Assembly (NCBI GenBank): GCA_031283905.1
Contig: JAITAW010000091.1
Location: forward strand, 1 to 26,918
Length of the DNA: 26,918 nt
Direction: 5' to 3'
DNA from: Treponema sp.
Lineage (GTDB): Bacteria; Spirochaetota; Spirochaetia; Treponematales; Breznakiellaceae
Shown here piece after piece: positions 14,541 to 22,701 of the stretch. The notes under the pieces are model-generated. The model was not told the DNA's origin. It saw nothing but the letters and a program-made list of their open reading frames with translations, and made no database searches. The position numbers were made by a program, and so were the translations under genes. Numbering within the stretch: position 1 is the first letter of the stretch; each line of letters begins with the position of its first letter.

Positions 14541-14569
14541 TTGACTTTTCAGAAATTCTGTATTAGCAT
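14541..14569 (+). promoter_or_regulatory. Candidate promoter with an internal palindrome, upstream of the glycosidase operon
   Basis: TTGACT (14541-14546) and TAGCAT (14564-14569) are 17 bases apart. The spacer contains the palindrome CAGAAATTCTG (14550-14560), in a position where a repressor would block polymerase. The GTG start of the glycosidase is about 40 bases downstream. Confidence 0.45.
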
Positions 14570-14610
14570 TAACATCATTACCCATGTGAACCTCGCAGGA
14601 AGGAGAGAGT

Positions 14611-16059
14611 GTGCCAAAAAAAGAACTGCCAAAAATTCATTTTTATGATCAGGATTTTGTAGATATTTATGACAAAACGTGGGCTTGGGTTCAAGATTCT
14701 TGGAGATCAGGTGGAGAAAAGAAAGCCGGCGGTGATAAGCCAACGGGATCTCCGATAGAAGGAGTTTTTTTTTCTTATCAGGGCAATTCGGTGGTTCAGC
14801 AAGCGGACGCCATTTTTTCCTCTTTTTTCCTCGTATACTCAAACCGAAATTTTCACGCATATCCAGGGCTGGATATATTCTATGACAGACAGGAGCTAAA
14901 CGGGGCGATCCGTTCAACGTACAGTATTGAGACTGGAGCGCCCGTATCCGATGCCGACAATCCTGAGGGTATAGGTATGCCTATCTTTGCGTGGGCTGAG
15001 TTCAACCTGTACCACAAGACGGCGAATAAAAAGCGGATCAAAGAAGTCATCCCCAAAATTCACCGGTATCTTCAATGGATAGATTTGTGTTGCAAAAGAC
15101 CAAACGGGTTGTATGAAGCGCCCGTTACGGTGACCGGCATGATCAACGCCCCGCGGGACGGCGCCGTTTACCCGATAGATTTTAACGCCATGATGGCGAT
15201 AAACGTGCTGTACATGGCGGCGCTGACCGATCTTCTTAACGACAAGGAAGCGAGTTTCCTGTATAAAAGGCAGTATTTCGCTCTGAAAACACAAATCAAT
15301 GCGCTTATGTGGGACAATGAGGATGGATTTTACTATGATATTGATATAAATGGTAATAAACTGCCCGTAAAGACCCTTGCAAGTTACTGGACGTTGCTCG
15401 CGGAAATCCCCAATGAGGATAAAGCGGAACGGCTCATTGAGAAATTGCTTGATCCCGAATTCTTCGGCACAGCTCATCCGTTTCCATCGCTTGCCGCAAA
15501 TGAAAGCGCTTTTGACGAGAACGGCGGCGGATACTGCGGGTCTGTGTATCCGCATCTCAATTTCATGGTGATAAAGGGGCTTGAACGCTATCAGCGGTGG
15601 GACATTGCGCGGGAATGCGCCATACGGCATCTTTATTTTATACTGGACTCCATGGCTACGGAAGATCAGCGGAAAGGAAAACTCTGGGAAGCGTATTTGC
15701 CGAATGGAGAAGGTCATGCAATCTGGACCGATCATCCTGAATTTCCCCGCTCCCAGTACCTCGCCCATGATGCGTTGTCTACTATTTCGTTAATGATAGA
15801 AAACGTTGTGGGGCTTTTCATATCACTGCCCCGCAAGACGGTGGATTGGATCATCCCGAATATGGATATTATGGGCGTAGAGAATCTCTCTCTAAAAAAG
15901 AATTTGATCACCATACTCGCAAACAAGAGCGGCAGAGGGTGGGAGATACACATGGAAAGTGAGAAACTCTACTACTTCACCATCAACATATTGGGAAAGA
16001 AGAAAAAGACGTTGCCCATACCGTCCGGGAAATGTTCCATGTTGATAGATAAGCTGTAA
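14611..16059 (+). CDS. GH63-like (MGH1-type) glycoside hydrolase
   Basis: The 482-residue protein resembles the (alpha/alpha)6-barrel glycosidases of GH63 and GH37 (trehalase- or mannosylglycerate-hydrolase-like). Landmarks are PIDFNAMMAINVLYMAAL, INALMWDNEDGFYYDIDING with the W-D-G-FYYD pattern, LASYWTLLAEIP, GYCGSVYPHLNFMVIKGLER and EAYLPNGEGH. No signal peptide is present, so it should act in the cytoplasm on a small glucoside, mannoside or storage glycan; the substrate cannot be fixed. The start is GTG, with AAGGAGAG directly upstream. It heads a plus-strand operon with the PilZ and Ppx/GppA genes. The C-terminal 70 residues form a small beta-rich extension. Confidence 0.75.
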   Translation: MPKKELPKIHFYDQDFVDIYDKTWAWVQDSWRSGGEKKAGGDKPTGSPIEGVFFSYQGNSVVQQADAIFSSFFLVYSNRNFHAYPGLDIFYDRQELNGAIRSTYSIETGAPVSDADNPEGIGMPIFAWAEFNLYHKTANKKRIKEVIPKIHRYLQWIDLCCKRPNGLYEAPVTVTGMINAPRDGAVYPIDFNAMMAINVLYMAALTDLLNDKEASFLYKRQYFALKTQINALMWDNEDGFYYDIDINGNKLPVKTLASYWTLLAEIPNEDKAERLIEKLLDPEFFGTAHPFPSLAANESAFDENGGGYCGSVYPHLNFMVIKGLERYQRWDIARECAIRHLYFILDSMATEDQRKGKLWEAYLPNGEGHAIWTDHPEFPRSQYLAHDALSTISLMIENVVGLFISLPRKTVDWIIPNMDIMGVENLSLKKNLITILANKSGRGWEIHMESEKLYYFTINILGKKKKTLPIPSGKCSMLIDKL

Positions 16060-16121
16060 TTTTGGACGCTTCGCTTTAGCCGGCGTTAAATTTTTACGAT
16101 AAATAGAGTAGAGAAGGTAAG

Positions 16122-17372
16122 ATGTCAACGCAAATTAAAAGAATTGAGAAAGAGTATTTTCTATCGAGACTAGCCGCGGAACAGATTCCTGTCATATATA
16201 TCTTTAATCGTCAGGATTATATTCTAAAAGTCGATAAAATTTCCACAAAAGAAATTGAGTTTGTTGCGGAAAAACCCATAGATGGATTGGTAGAGAATAA
16301 AAGGATCAATCTGATGTTTGATTACAAAGGGTTGAGTATTTCCTTTTCTACTGAAGTTAAAGATATAACAGAACATGTCATTACTACAACAATACCGGAA
16401 GCGCTTTATAAAAATTTGGCGAGATCCAGCCAGAGGATCGCCGTTCCGTCTGATCTTCAAATCAAACTGATGTCGCTGGAAGATCGCTATTCTCTTCCTT
16501 TCCCCAAATCGTCTGTATTTGAACCGCCGGACAGAGCGGCCGTTCTGCCCGGTATAGATCCTCAGAATTTCAACGCAATAGTCGCCAAAATGATGCAGGA
16601 CGTGAAGCTATACGCGGACGGATGCAAGGTAGTCTATTACAACGCTACGGTTCAGCCTGATAAAACGGAAGAACGGGTTGTCGCGGAAAACGGTAAAATA
16701 CTGTTTATTCCTTCGTCCGGGGAACCGTTTCCCGAGGAATTTATCTCAGAGAAAAAGTTTATAACCAAAACGATTTTCAAACGCTACTTTGAAAGCATTG
16801 GCGTGAGCGCACTTTTCCTCGATCAAACGCTTGAGCAGTTTCTTAAAGCAAAAGAGGATGAGGGTATTCTTTCCGCCTTATGGATTCCGCTTGTGTTTCA
16901 GGAGTACGTTGTAGGGTATATTTTTGTGTGGAAAAGCAACCGTATAACCGATGAAAAGGTGAATAAAAGGCTGTTATCCGAAGAATTCGCTGAAAAAATA
17001 TACGGGTACGGCAAGTGTATAGTGCTTTCTCTGGAAAAACGCGGCTATTTTGAAGCTGGACGTATGAAAGATCGTGTTATCAATGGCAAGATCGCCGATA
17101 TAAGCGCGTCAGGTTTGCGGTTTGCGGTTCCTAATTCCTTTGTCTTCCAATCGTTGCAGCCCGGCGTTGAGCTTGCCGTTACATTGCAGGCGCCCCAACG
17201 AACAATCAACGCGAAGGCGAACATCCGCAGGCGGTATAAAGAAGGAAGTTTGGTGTACCTCGGGTGCGGATTCACAGATATAACGCCGGATGACAGCCGA
17301 TTCCTGTTTGAAATTATTTATGGCAAGCCGGCTAATTCTGTCGCTGAAAATCTTATTGCCGGCAATGTCTGA
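16122..17372 (+). CDS. PilZ-domain c-di-GMP receptor with GAF-like middle region
   Basis: The protein has 416 residues. The C-terminal PilZ domain (about 310-400) shows both ligand motifs: RxxxR as R314-M-K-D-R318, then DxSxxG as D326-I-S-A-S-G331. It should therefore bind cyclic di-GMP. The middle (about 150-300) has a GAF-like pattern ending ALWIPLVFQEYVVGYIFVW. The N-terminal 110 residues form a beta-rich domain that resembles a PilZ N-terminal module and carries a second RxxxR (101-105) without a following DxSxxG. This architecture is one I associate with spirochaetes. GAAGGTAAG precedes the ATG. It lies between the glycosidase and Ppx genes, seven bases before the latter, so c-di-GMP may tune carbohydrate or polyphosphate turnover (inference). 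Confidence 0.82.
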   Translation: MSTQIKRIEKEYFLSRLAAEQIPVIYIFNRQDYILKVDKISTKEIEFVAEKPIDGLVENKRINLMFDYKGLSISFSTEVKDITEHVITTTIPEALYKNLARSSQRIAVPSDLQIKLMSLEDRYSLPFPKSSVFEPPDRAAVLPGIDPQNFNAIVAKMMQDVKLYADGCKVVYYNATVQPDKTEERVVAENGKILFIPSSGEPFPEEFISEKKFITKTIFKRYFESIGVSALFLDQTLEQFLKAKEDEGILSALWIPLVFQEYVVGYIFVWKSNRITDEKVNKRLLSEEFAEKIYGYGKCIVLSLEKRGYFEAGRMKDRVINGKIADISASGLRFAVPNSFVFQSLQPGVELAVTLQAPQRTINAKANIRRRYKEGSLVYLGCGFTDITPDDSRFLFEIIYGKPANSVAENLIAGNV

Positions 17373-17378
17373 ATTTTA

Positions 17379-18974
17379 ATGGAAAGTACTGCGGGGACGT
17401 TGTCAATCCGTCTTGTCGCCGTTTTGGAGATAGGCTCCACCGGCATACGGCTGTTGATTGCGGAAATCACCGGCAAGGGCGAATGGAGAGCCGTTGACAG
17501 CGCGGTTAAACCGGTTGTTTTGGGCAGGGATGTGTTTACCTCTGGGCAAGTTTCCCATTCATCGCTATTGGAATGTCTTGCGGTTCTGCGGAATTTTCAG
17601 GAACTGCTTAAGGGATGGGGCATCGCTGGCGGCGATGTACACCTTATAGCGACCAGCGCTCTGAGAGTAGCCCGCAATCGGGAGATGTTCGCCGACAGGG
17701 TCTATCAGAAAACCGGGTACCGGCGTACCATCGTTGAAGGCCTTGAAGAGAACAGGCTCATGTACCTTGCCGTGCGCTTTGCCTTAAAACAGATCAAAGG
17801 CTCATCCGGCGTTCCGGCCGGCGACAAAAACGAAACAAGCACTCTGCTTTGGCGGGGAAACAGCATCATCATTGACATAGGCGGCGGATCCACGGAGATT
17901 ATGCTGTTGCGACAGGGAAAAATGGTCGCCGCGCACAGCGTCCGTCTGGGTAGCATCCTCATGGCGCAGCAATCCCTGTATACATGCGGCTCTGAATGGT
18001 CAAGAGAACGGTATTTGACCGAGGGAATCAAGAACACGCTTACCTTTCTGAAAGCGGAAATGGACCTTTCCCAGATTAAAACGTTTGTTGTCACCGGTTC
18101 TGACACCCGTATTGCGGCCTCTTTAATAGGGAGTGAATACAATAAAAATAGCAGTGTAATAGACAGGGAGAAATTTCTTTTCTTTGTCAAAAAAATACAA
18201 TACTATACGGTCGAAGAGTGTGTGCAAAAACTGCACATTACTTACGGCGATGCGGAAGGTTTTGTTCCCGGACTTTTGATTTACAAGGGTTTTCTGGAGC
18301 AGACCAAAGCCGATCAGGTAGTGGCGCTTGGCGTTTCCCTCCGTGAAGGTTTGCTCATTGATCTTGCCATGGGTTTTGACCCCGAATTACAGGAAGAATT
18401 CTTCACTCAGATCATTGCCTCCGCGATTAATCTTGGACGAAAATACCATTTTGATGAGGCGCACGGGCGCCATGTCGCGGCTTTGAGCAAGATTCTTTTT
18501 GATGCGCTTGTCCGTGAACACGGCTTAAATCGCCATGAACGGCTCCTTCTGGAGATCGCGGCGTTGCTTCACGATATAGGCATGTTTATCCGCGGGTCAA
18601 ACCATCAGAAACATAGTCAATATATTGTGGCAAATTCGGAAATTTTTGGGATTCACCGCGAAGAGTTGGAGATTATAGCCAATGCGGTCCGCTATCATCG
18701 CGGCGATCAGCCTTCTTCGGAAGACATCGCTTTTATAGCCCTGCAACGGGAAGAGCGCATAGTGGTGTTGAAGCTCGTTTCCATCCTGCGTGTCGCGGAC
18801 GCCCTTGACCGAGGACACTCTCAGCGGATACAAAACATCACGATTGAACATAAAAGTGAAAGTATTGTCATCCACACCAACGGCGACATAGACAGAAATC
18901 TGGAACGCGCCAGCTTGGAAAAAAAAGCGAATATGTTTCAAAATGTTTTCGGCTACAAGGTAGTGCTGATATGA
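17379..18974 (+). CDS. Ppx/GppA phosphatase with C-terminal HD domain
   Basis: The 531-residue protein matches the exopolyphosphatase / pppGpp phosphatase family. Motifs are LEIGSTGIRLLIAEI (about 16-30), GLEENRLMYLAV with the catalytic Glu (about 121-132), DIGGGSTE (166-173), and VALGVSLREGLL. The C-terminal HD domain has LLHDIG (His398-Asp399), NHQKHSQ, YHRG and VADALDR. The usual Asp in the first phosphate motif (DxGS) is Glu17 here, which may alter metal or phosphate binding. It should hydrolyse polyphosphate or pppGpp in the cytoplasm. The ATG at 17379 has no clear ribosome binding site; translation is probably coupled to the PilZ gene just upstream. Confidence 0.9.
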   Translation: MESTAGTLSIRLVAVLEIGSTGIRLLIAEITGKGEWRAVDSAVKPVVLGRDVFTSGQVSHSSLLECLAVLRNFQELLKGWGIAGGDVHLIATSALRVARNREMFADRVYQKTGYRRTIVEGLEENRLMYLAVRFALKQIKGSSGVPAGDKNETSTLLWRGNSIIIDIGGGSTEIMLLRQGKMVAAHSVRLGSILMAQQSLYTCGSEWSRERYLTEGIKNTLTFLKAEMDLSQIKTFVVTGSDTRIAASLIGSEYNKNSSVIDREKFLFFVKKIQYYTVEECVQKLHITYGDAEGFVPGLLIYKGFLEQTKADQVVALGVSLREGLLIDLAMGFDPELQEEFFTQIIASAINLGRKYHFDEAHGRHVAALSKILFDALVREHGLNRHERLLLEIAALLHDIGMFIRGSNHQKHSQYIVANSEIFGIHREELEIIANAVRYHRGDQPSSEDIAFIALQREERIVVLKLVSILRVADALDRGHSQRIQNITIEHKSESIVIHTNGDIDRNLERASLEKKANMFQNVFGYKVVLI

Positions 18975-19104
18975 AGAACGCGCCGCGCCTTCATGCCCAT
19001 TTACAATCCGTATGCATTCAATATAGGCAGGAAAAGCAACAGCATACGCCCAATGGATCAGCAAAACGCCTTGTAATGCGACACTCCACGGGAGGGTATT
19101 TAAG
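18975..19104. other. Short spacer without a gene
   Basis: No gene or clear terminator is seen between the Ppx/GppA stop and the IS630 remnant. Confidence 0.4.
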
Positions 19105-19234
19105 ATGAGAGGGAAATCTTATCGGGTACATTTACGAAGGATGAAGAAAAGCGGTTGAACGATATAGTAAGCAAGGGAGCGCATCCGGCGCATCATCAAG
19201 TTTGGATATTATTTGACAGTCTATACCCCCTCCC
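19105..19234 (+). pseudogene. IS630-family transposase remnant, N-terminal part
   Basis: After GGGAGGG an ATG at 19105 opens with MRGKSYRV. A frameshift then leads into FTKDEEKRLNDIVSKGAHPA and HHQVWILFDS. This resembles the N-terminal helix-turn-helix start of IS630 transposases (a KEE-L--IVSKG-HPA pattern). The rest of the gene is absent. The C-terminal remnant at 13055-13456 is on the other strand, 6 kb away, so the two need not come from one element. Confidence 0.5.
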
Positions 19235-19404
19235 CATATATAAAACATCGCATGGTCGATTGTCCCGCCTGTCAATTCCGACAATCCAGTCGCCGCCGCT
19301 TTTCTTGCACTTGCCAACGGATAATCATCGTATAAATCACGTGTATTCCCCGTCCATACCTTAATACTTCTGTGTTCGCCGTTTAAGTCACCTCTGCGTA
19401 ACAT
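19132..19404 (-). CDS. Unrecognised small open frame after pcnB
   Basis: A 90-codon minus-strand frame begins four bases after the pcnB stop. It contains GEHRSIKVWTGNTRDLYDDY and GLSELTGGTIDHAMFYIWGG, which look protein-like. There is no ribosome binding site, and its 3' part overlaps the IS630 remnant on the other strand. It may be a gene truncated by the insertion, or chance. Confidence 0.25.
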   Translation of the reverse strand: MLRRGDLNGEHRSIKVWTGNTRDLYDDYPLASARKAAATGLSELTGGTIDHAMFYIWGGGIDCQIISKLDDAPDALPCLLYRSTAFLHPS

Positions 19405-19407
19405 GAG

Positions 19408-20673
19408 TTATAAATCTACAATGCCGACATTGGTGAAATGTTGAGACTTCTTATGATGCCGTCGCTTTCTTTTTTTCAGCTCTTGCTCGCCAATTTGTCC
19501 GTCTTGCAAAGGGCTTTTCTCCTGCGCTGGTAATGCCGGAGTATCGCTCTTGGCGGAGACGTATCTCGCTTCCTTCTGATTGGAAGGAGACATCGGCTCG
19601 TGTTGACGGTCCCTCAGGCGGTCATTGGCAAAAAGCAAGTGTTTGACAATAACGCCATGTTCTCTATAGATAAGCTTTACCGCGGCGTCAAGGTCAAAGC
19701 GTGGCGGATTCATGGGCAACACAAAATGGCGAGCTTCATAAAAAGTCTTTTTATAATGGTCAATATGCTGCTCGTTCCAGTCTACAACCATCTCCAGATA
19801 GTCCCATATCAAAGCGGCGAGATTTTTTTTATCTTCGGATTGCTTGTTTTCCTGATTCAAGGCGGCGATCCTTTGCAGATATTTTTGACGGAATGCGGAA
19901 TCTTCCTGCATGAGTTTTGATGCATTGGGTTGGAGGTATTGGTACAGCCCAAAGTTTTCAAGATTTTCAACGATCACCACCGCGCTTGAAGAACGGATGA
20001 TTTTGAAAATTTCCTCGGTACGGCGCGAAGGCGAAACTTCATCGAGCAAATGCGCCTGTCGTCTGATCTTCAAACCAAGGGAAAGAGGCAGTCTAAAGCC
20101 GCTCACCGAAGCGTATTTCACTGCACGGATTATACGCACCGGATCGTCAATAAACATGGTTTTTAAAGGAATGATAGGCTTTATACGCCGGTTGCGTATG
20201 TCCTTCATGCCGCCAACATAGTCAATTACCAACTGTTTTCCGGGATCGTAAAAAAGCGCGTTGAGAGTGAAGTCGCGGCGAAGCACGTCTTCTTCTATGG
20301 TACCGAAGATGTTGCCGGTCGCGCCTTCGGCAATGGAGCGGAAGGTGGCGACCTCAAATATTTTTTCCCCGACAGCGACATGAACCAATCTGAATCTATG
20401 TCCTATGATCCGGGCGAACCGGAAGATTTTTTTTATCTGATTAGGACTTGCGGCGCTCACGATATCAAAATCTTTTGGTTTTTTACGGAGAAGCAGATCA
20501 CGTACAGCGCCGCCTACGATGTAAGTTTCAAAACCGCCGGCAACAAGCCGTTCTACAATCCGTATTGCGTCAGCGTCAACATCGGCACGGTTTATACCAT
20601 GCTCGCTCTGTGTGTAAACCAAAGCTTTTTTTACCGGTTTCCCATCTTTATATGTTGAATAACGATATCGCAA
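19408..20673 (-). CDS. pcnB: Poly(A) polymerase / tRNA nucleotidyltransferase family (PcnB type)
   Basis: The 421-residue class II nucleotidyltransferase has the active site YIVGGAVRDLL followed by KDFDIV, with Asp68 and Asp70 binding metal. Next come ARIIGHRFRLVHV, the motif that marks PcnB over CCA enzymes, and RRDFTLNALFYD. The C-terminal tail is strongly basic (KKRKRRHHKK) and likely binds RNA. The start is TTG at 20673, with AAGAGG six bases upstream. It lies 18 bases after the alpha/beta hydrolase gene. None of the four tRNA genes here encodes CCA, so the cell needs a CCA-adding enzyme; whether this protein, a paralogue, or both do it is open. Confidence 0.88.
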   Translation of the reverse strand: MRYRYSTYKDGKPVKKALVYTQSEHGINRADVDADAIRIVERLVAGGFETYIVGGAVRDLLLRKKPKDFDIVSAASPNQIKKIFRFARIIGHRFRLVHVAVGEKIFEVATFRSIAEGATGNIFGTIEEDVLRRDFTLNALFYDPGKQLVIDYVGGMKDIRNRRIKPIIPLKTMFIDDPVRIIRAVKYASVSGFRLPLSLGLKIRRQAHLLDEVSPSRRTEEIFKIIRSSSAVVIVENLENFGLYQYLQPNASKLMQEDSAFRQKYLQRIAALNQENKQSEDKKNLAALIWDYLEMVVDWNEQHIDHYKKTFYEARHFVLPMNPPRFDLDAAVKLIYREHGVIVKHLLFANDRLRDRQHEPMSPSNQKEARYVSAKSDTPALPAQEKSPLQDGQIGEQELKKRKRRHHKKSQHFTNVGIVDL

Positions 20674-20691
20674 AGCCGCCTCTTATTCTTT

Positions 20692-21651
20692 TCAAGCAAT
20701 ATGTCGTGCCAACCAATTCGCTAAATTGTCAACGACTTCTTCTCTATTGGTTTCATTCAACGTTTCATGCCGCGCGTCCGGGTAAAGCGCAAATTCCAAG
20801 TCTTGTATACCCAGATTGCGGTAGGCGCTTGCCAGTGCCATAGGACTTTTACCCATGTCGCCGACCGGATCCGCGCTGCCGCAAAAAATATATATGGGAA
20901 GATCCCGCTTTATGTTGGAGAGGGCGTCTTTTTTATGTATCTTGTTCAAGAGAACGGTTAAATCTCTGAAAAAGCCCGCCGAACTCATATTACCGGACAG
21001 TTCATCGGCGATATAGGCATCAACTTCCCGCTCATCGCGGGAAAGCCAGTCAACTACCGTACGATTCGGCTTAAACGGACGGTTATATGGACCTAGCGCC
21101 AGTACATGAGCCAGTTTCGACCGAACTCGGTTGCCCCGAACCGTAGCGATAAGGTTCATAACCAACTTGCTGGCGGCAATGAGCAAACCGTCCGGACCAC
21201 GGGTACCGGAAAGGATACATCCCGCAAGAGGAGTGTTGTTGTAGGTCTCAATATAGTTTTGTACAAGAAAAGACCCCCACGAATGTCCAAGTAGGAAAAG
21301 CGGCGTATTCGGATATTCTTTTATAATGATATTATTGATGACATCAATATCGGAAGTAACCAGGTCGACAGCGTTTTCATCCGCGCAATGCCCCAAAAGC
21401 CCTCCGTTTCCCGAATCATTTACCGAAATATCCGCAGTCTTTCCATGCCCACGCATATCCGCAACCCATACTTCGATACCTTCGGCGGCAAGCCGCTCGG
21501 CAAGCCGCTTATACCGCTCGCCATGTTCAGCCATTCCATGCACAATATTCAGTACGGCACGAACTTTTCCGTTTGGAGACCAGCGTCGAACCAACAGTTT
21601 GGCGCTGTTAGCAACCGTTATCCATTGTTCATTTTTTCGCATTTCATCCAT
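20692..21651 (-). CDS. Alpha/beta hydrolase, monoacylglycerol lipase / lysophospholipase type
   Basis: The 319-residue serine hydrolase has VHGMAEHGERY as oxyanion region, ADMRGHGKT, and the nucleophile elbow GHSWG with Ser124. Asp261 in FCGSADPVGD and His295 in DARHETLNE complete the triad. These are the marks of the Hydrolase_4 (monoacylglycerol lipase-like) family. No signal peptide is present. It should cleave lysophospholipids or monoacylglycerols; the true substrate is unknown. It begins 32 bases after tRNA-Tyr on the same strand and is followed by pcnB, so all may come from the tRNA-Thr promoter. The ribosome binding site is weak (AAAGAAAA). Confidence 0.85.
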   Translation of the reverse strand: MDEMRKNEQWITVANSAKLLVRRWSPNGKVRAVLNIVHGMAEHGERYKRLAERLAAEGIEVWVADMRGHGKTADISVNDSGNGGLLGHCADENAVDLVTSDIDVINNIIIKEYPNTPLFLLGHSWGSFLVQNYIETYNNTPLAGCILSGTRGPDGLLIAASKLVMNLIATVRGNRVRSKLAHVLALGPYNRPFKPNRTVVDWLSRDEREVDAYIADELSGNMSSAGFFRDLTVLLNKIHKKDALSNIKRDLPIYIFCGSADPVGDMGKSPMALASAYRNLGIQDLEFALYPDARHETLNETNREEVVDNLANWLARHIA

Positions 21652-21683
21652 ACAATTTTCTTTGCGCTTAAAATGCCGCCTTG

Positions 21684-21765
21684 TGGGGAGAGAAGGATTC
21701 GGACCTCCGAAGGCTGAGCCAACAGATTTACAGTCTGCCCCATTTGACCGCTCTGGAATCTCCCC
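21684..21765 (-). tRNA. tRNA-Tyr (GTA)
   Basis: The 82-nt class II tRNA has acceptor GGGGAGA/TCTCCCC, anticodon stem CAGA/TCTG with GTA in loop CTGTAAA, and a long variable arm. The discriminator is A and CCA is not encoded. It follows tRNA-Thr(TGT), the same order as thrU-tyrU in E. coli. Confidence 0.95.
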
Positions 21766-21792
21766 AATAACCTATCTTATTCTATCTGGTTG

Positions 21793-21865
21793 AGCCATCT
21801 CTCGGGTTCGAACCGAGGACCTCATGATTACAAGTCAGGTACTCTACCAACTGAGCTAAGATGGC
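21793..21865 (-). tRNA. tRNA-Thr (TGT)
   Basis: The 73-nt cloverleaf has acceptor GCCATCT/AGATGGC, D stem GCTC/GAGT, loop CTTGTAA with anticodon TGT, and T arm CTCGG-TTCGAAC-CCGAG. The discriminator is T and CCA is not encoded. The anticodon stem CCTGA/TCATG has a C28-U42 mismatch where most bacteria have a C-G pair. Confidence 0.93.
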
Positions 21866-21881
21866 ATTAACTAACGTTTAT

Positions 21882-21910
21882 ACAATAACAAGGAAAATAG
21901 CTTTTGTCAA
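21882..21910 (-). promoter_or_regulatory. Strong promoter of tRNA-Thr
   Basis: On the minus strand TTGACA (21905-21910) and TATTGT (21882-21887) are 17 bases apart, just upstream of tRNA-Thr. It probably also drives tRNA-Tyr and perhaps the hydrolase and pcnB. It shares TCTTGACAAAAGC with the tRNA-Arg promoter. Confidence 0.7.
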
Positions 21911-22012
21911 GAGGTTTCTGAAAATTTACCACAACATATTAAAAACCTGTGACGCATGCTATTTAGGCAGTTTTTATAGAAAAAAACATCAGTACGCTTG
22001 GAGTCAACACTA

Positions 22013-22701
22013 TGTCGTGTTCACACAACGCAAAGAAATACAAATACAAGCCGGATAGATAAAAGCGGAAAATATACGCGCAAATTTGTCATAGTGGGTG
22101 TAAATCCTGCGAAAAACCTTGAGCCGCCGGAAAAACTCTTCCTCTTTCCGCCTTTTATAGACTCCCCTCCCGTGCGAAACGCCGTTTTGCCGTCATACTC
22201 CCGTGGATGAACACGGTTCCGACTCGCCGGTACTACAGGATTGACCCCCCGCCTCCCCGGCCGTAAGCCGGGTTCGTCCGTCTTCATACGCCCTATCCGT
22301 CAACAGAGTACAAGAACGTATACTTCCCCCGCCGTGATGTCGTGTATCTTCGTGTTCCATCCTCCCCGACTCTTCCCTATCCCCTGTCAGCCGTTTTTTT
22401 CCGCTCCACACGCGTCCGGATGTGTTTTGACCATTGTCGCATCAAGAGCGCATACTTCCCCGATACAATCACTCTCTCCCCGCCCAATACTCTTATACGC
22501 CCCTTCCGGCCCGTCCTTTTCCGTCCGCCGCTTCAACCGGACATAGATTACGCACCAATTTCCAAACGTTTTAGGCAAACCTCGCCGCTTACAGCCATTT
22601 TCGTACCGGTATACGGGCGCGTTAAGCTTTGAGCAAAATCGGTGAAAATCCTCGGAAACCACCTGTTTTGTGATCCAGAAAAACGCGAAGCCACCCGGCA
22701 A
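22013..22701 (-). mobile_element. Decayed IS5-family transposase, nearly full length
   Basis: Read on the minus strand across frames, this shows the order of an IS5 transposase. It has CKRRGLPKTFGNWCVIYVRL near the N-terminus, then ALDATMVKTHPDACGAEKNG with the first catalytic Asp, GIGKSRGGWNTKIH, DRAYED, SRNRVHPREYD, and a C-terminal LSIRLVFVFL. Several frameshifts and stops break it. The outer end GTGTTCACACAACGCAAAG at 22017-22035 is identical to that of the 12731 copy, and TA borders it. The other terminal repeat was not found. Confidence 0.75.

Noticed and set aside
14914..15768. 284-codon minus-strand frame opposite the GH63-like gene
   Set aside because: It is antisense to a frame with clear family motifs, with no ribosome binding site or domain pattern.
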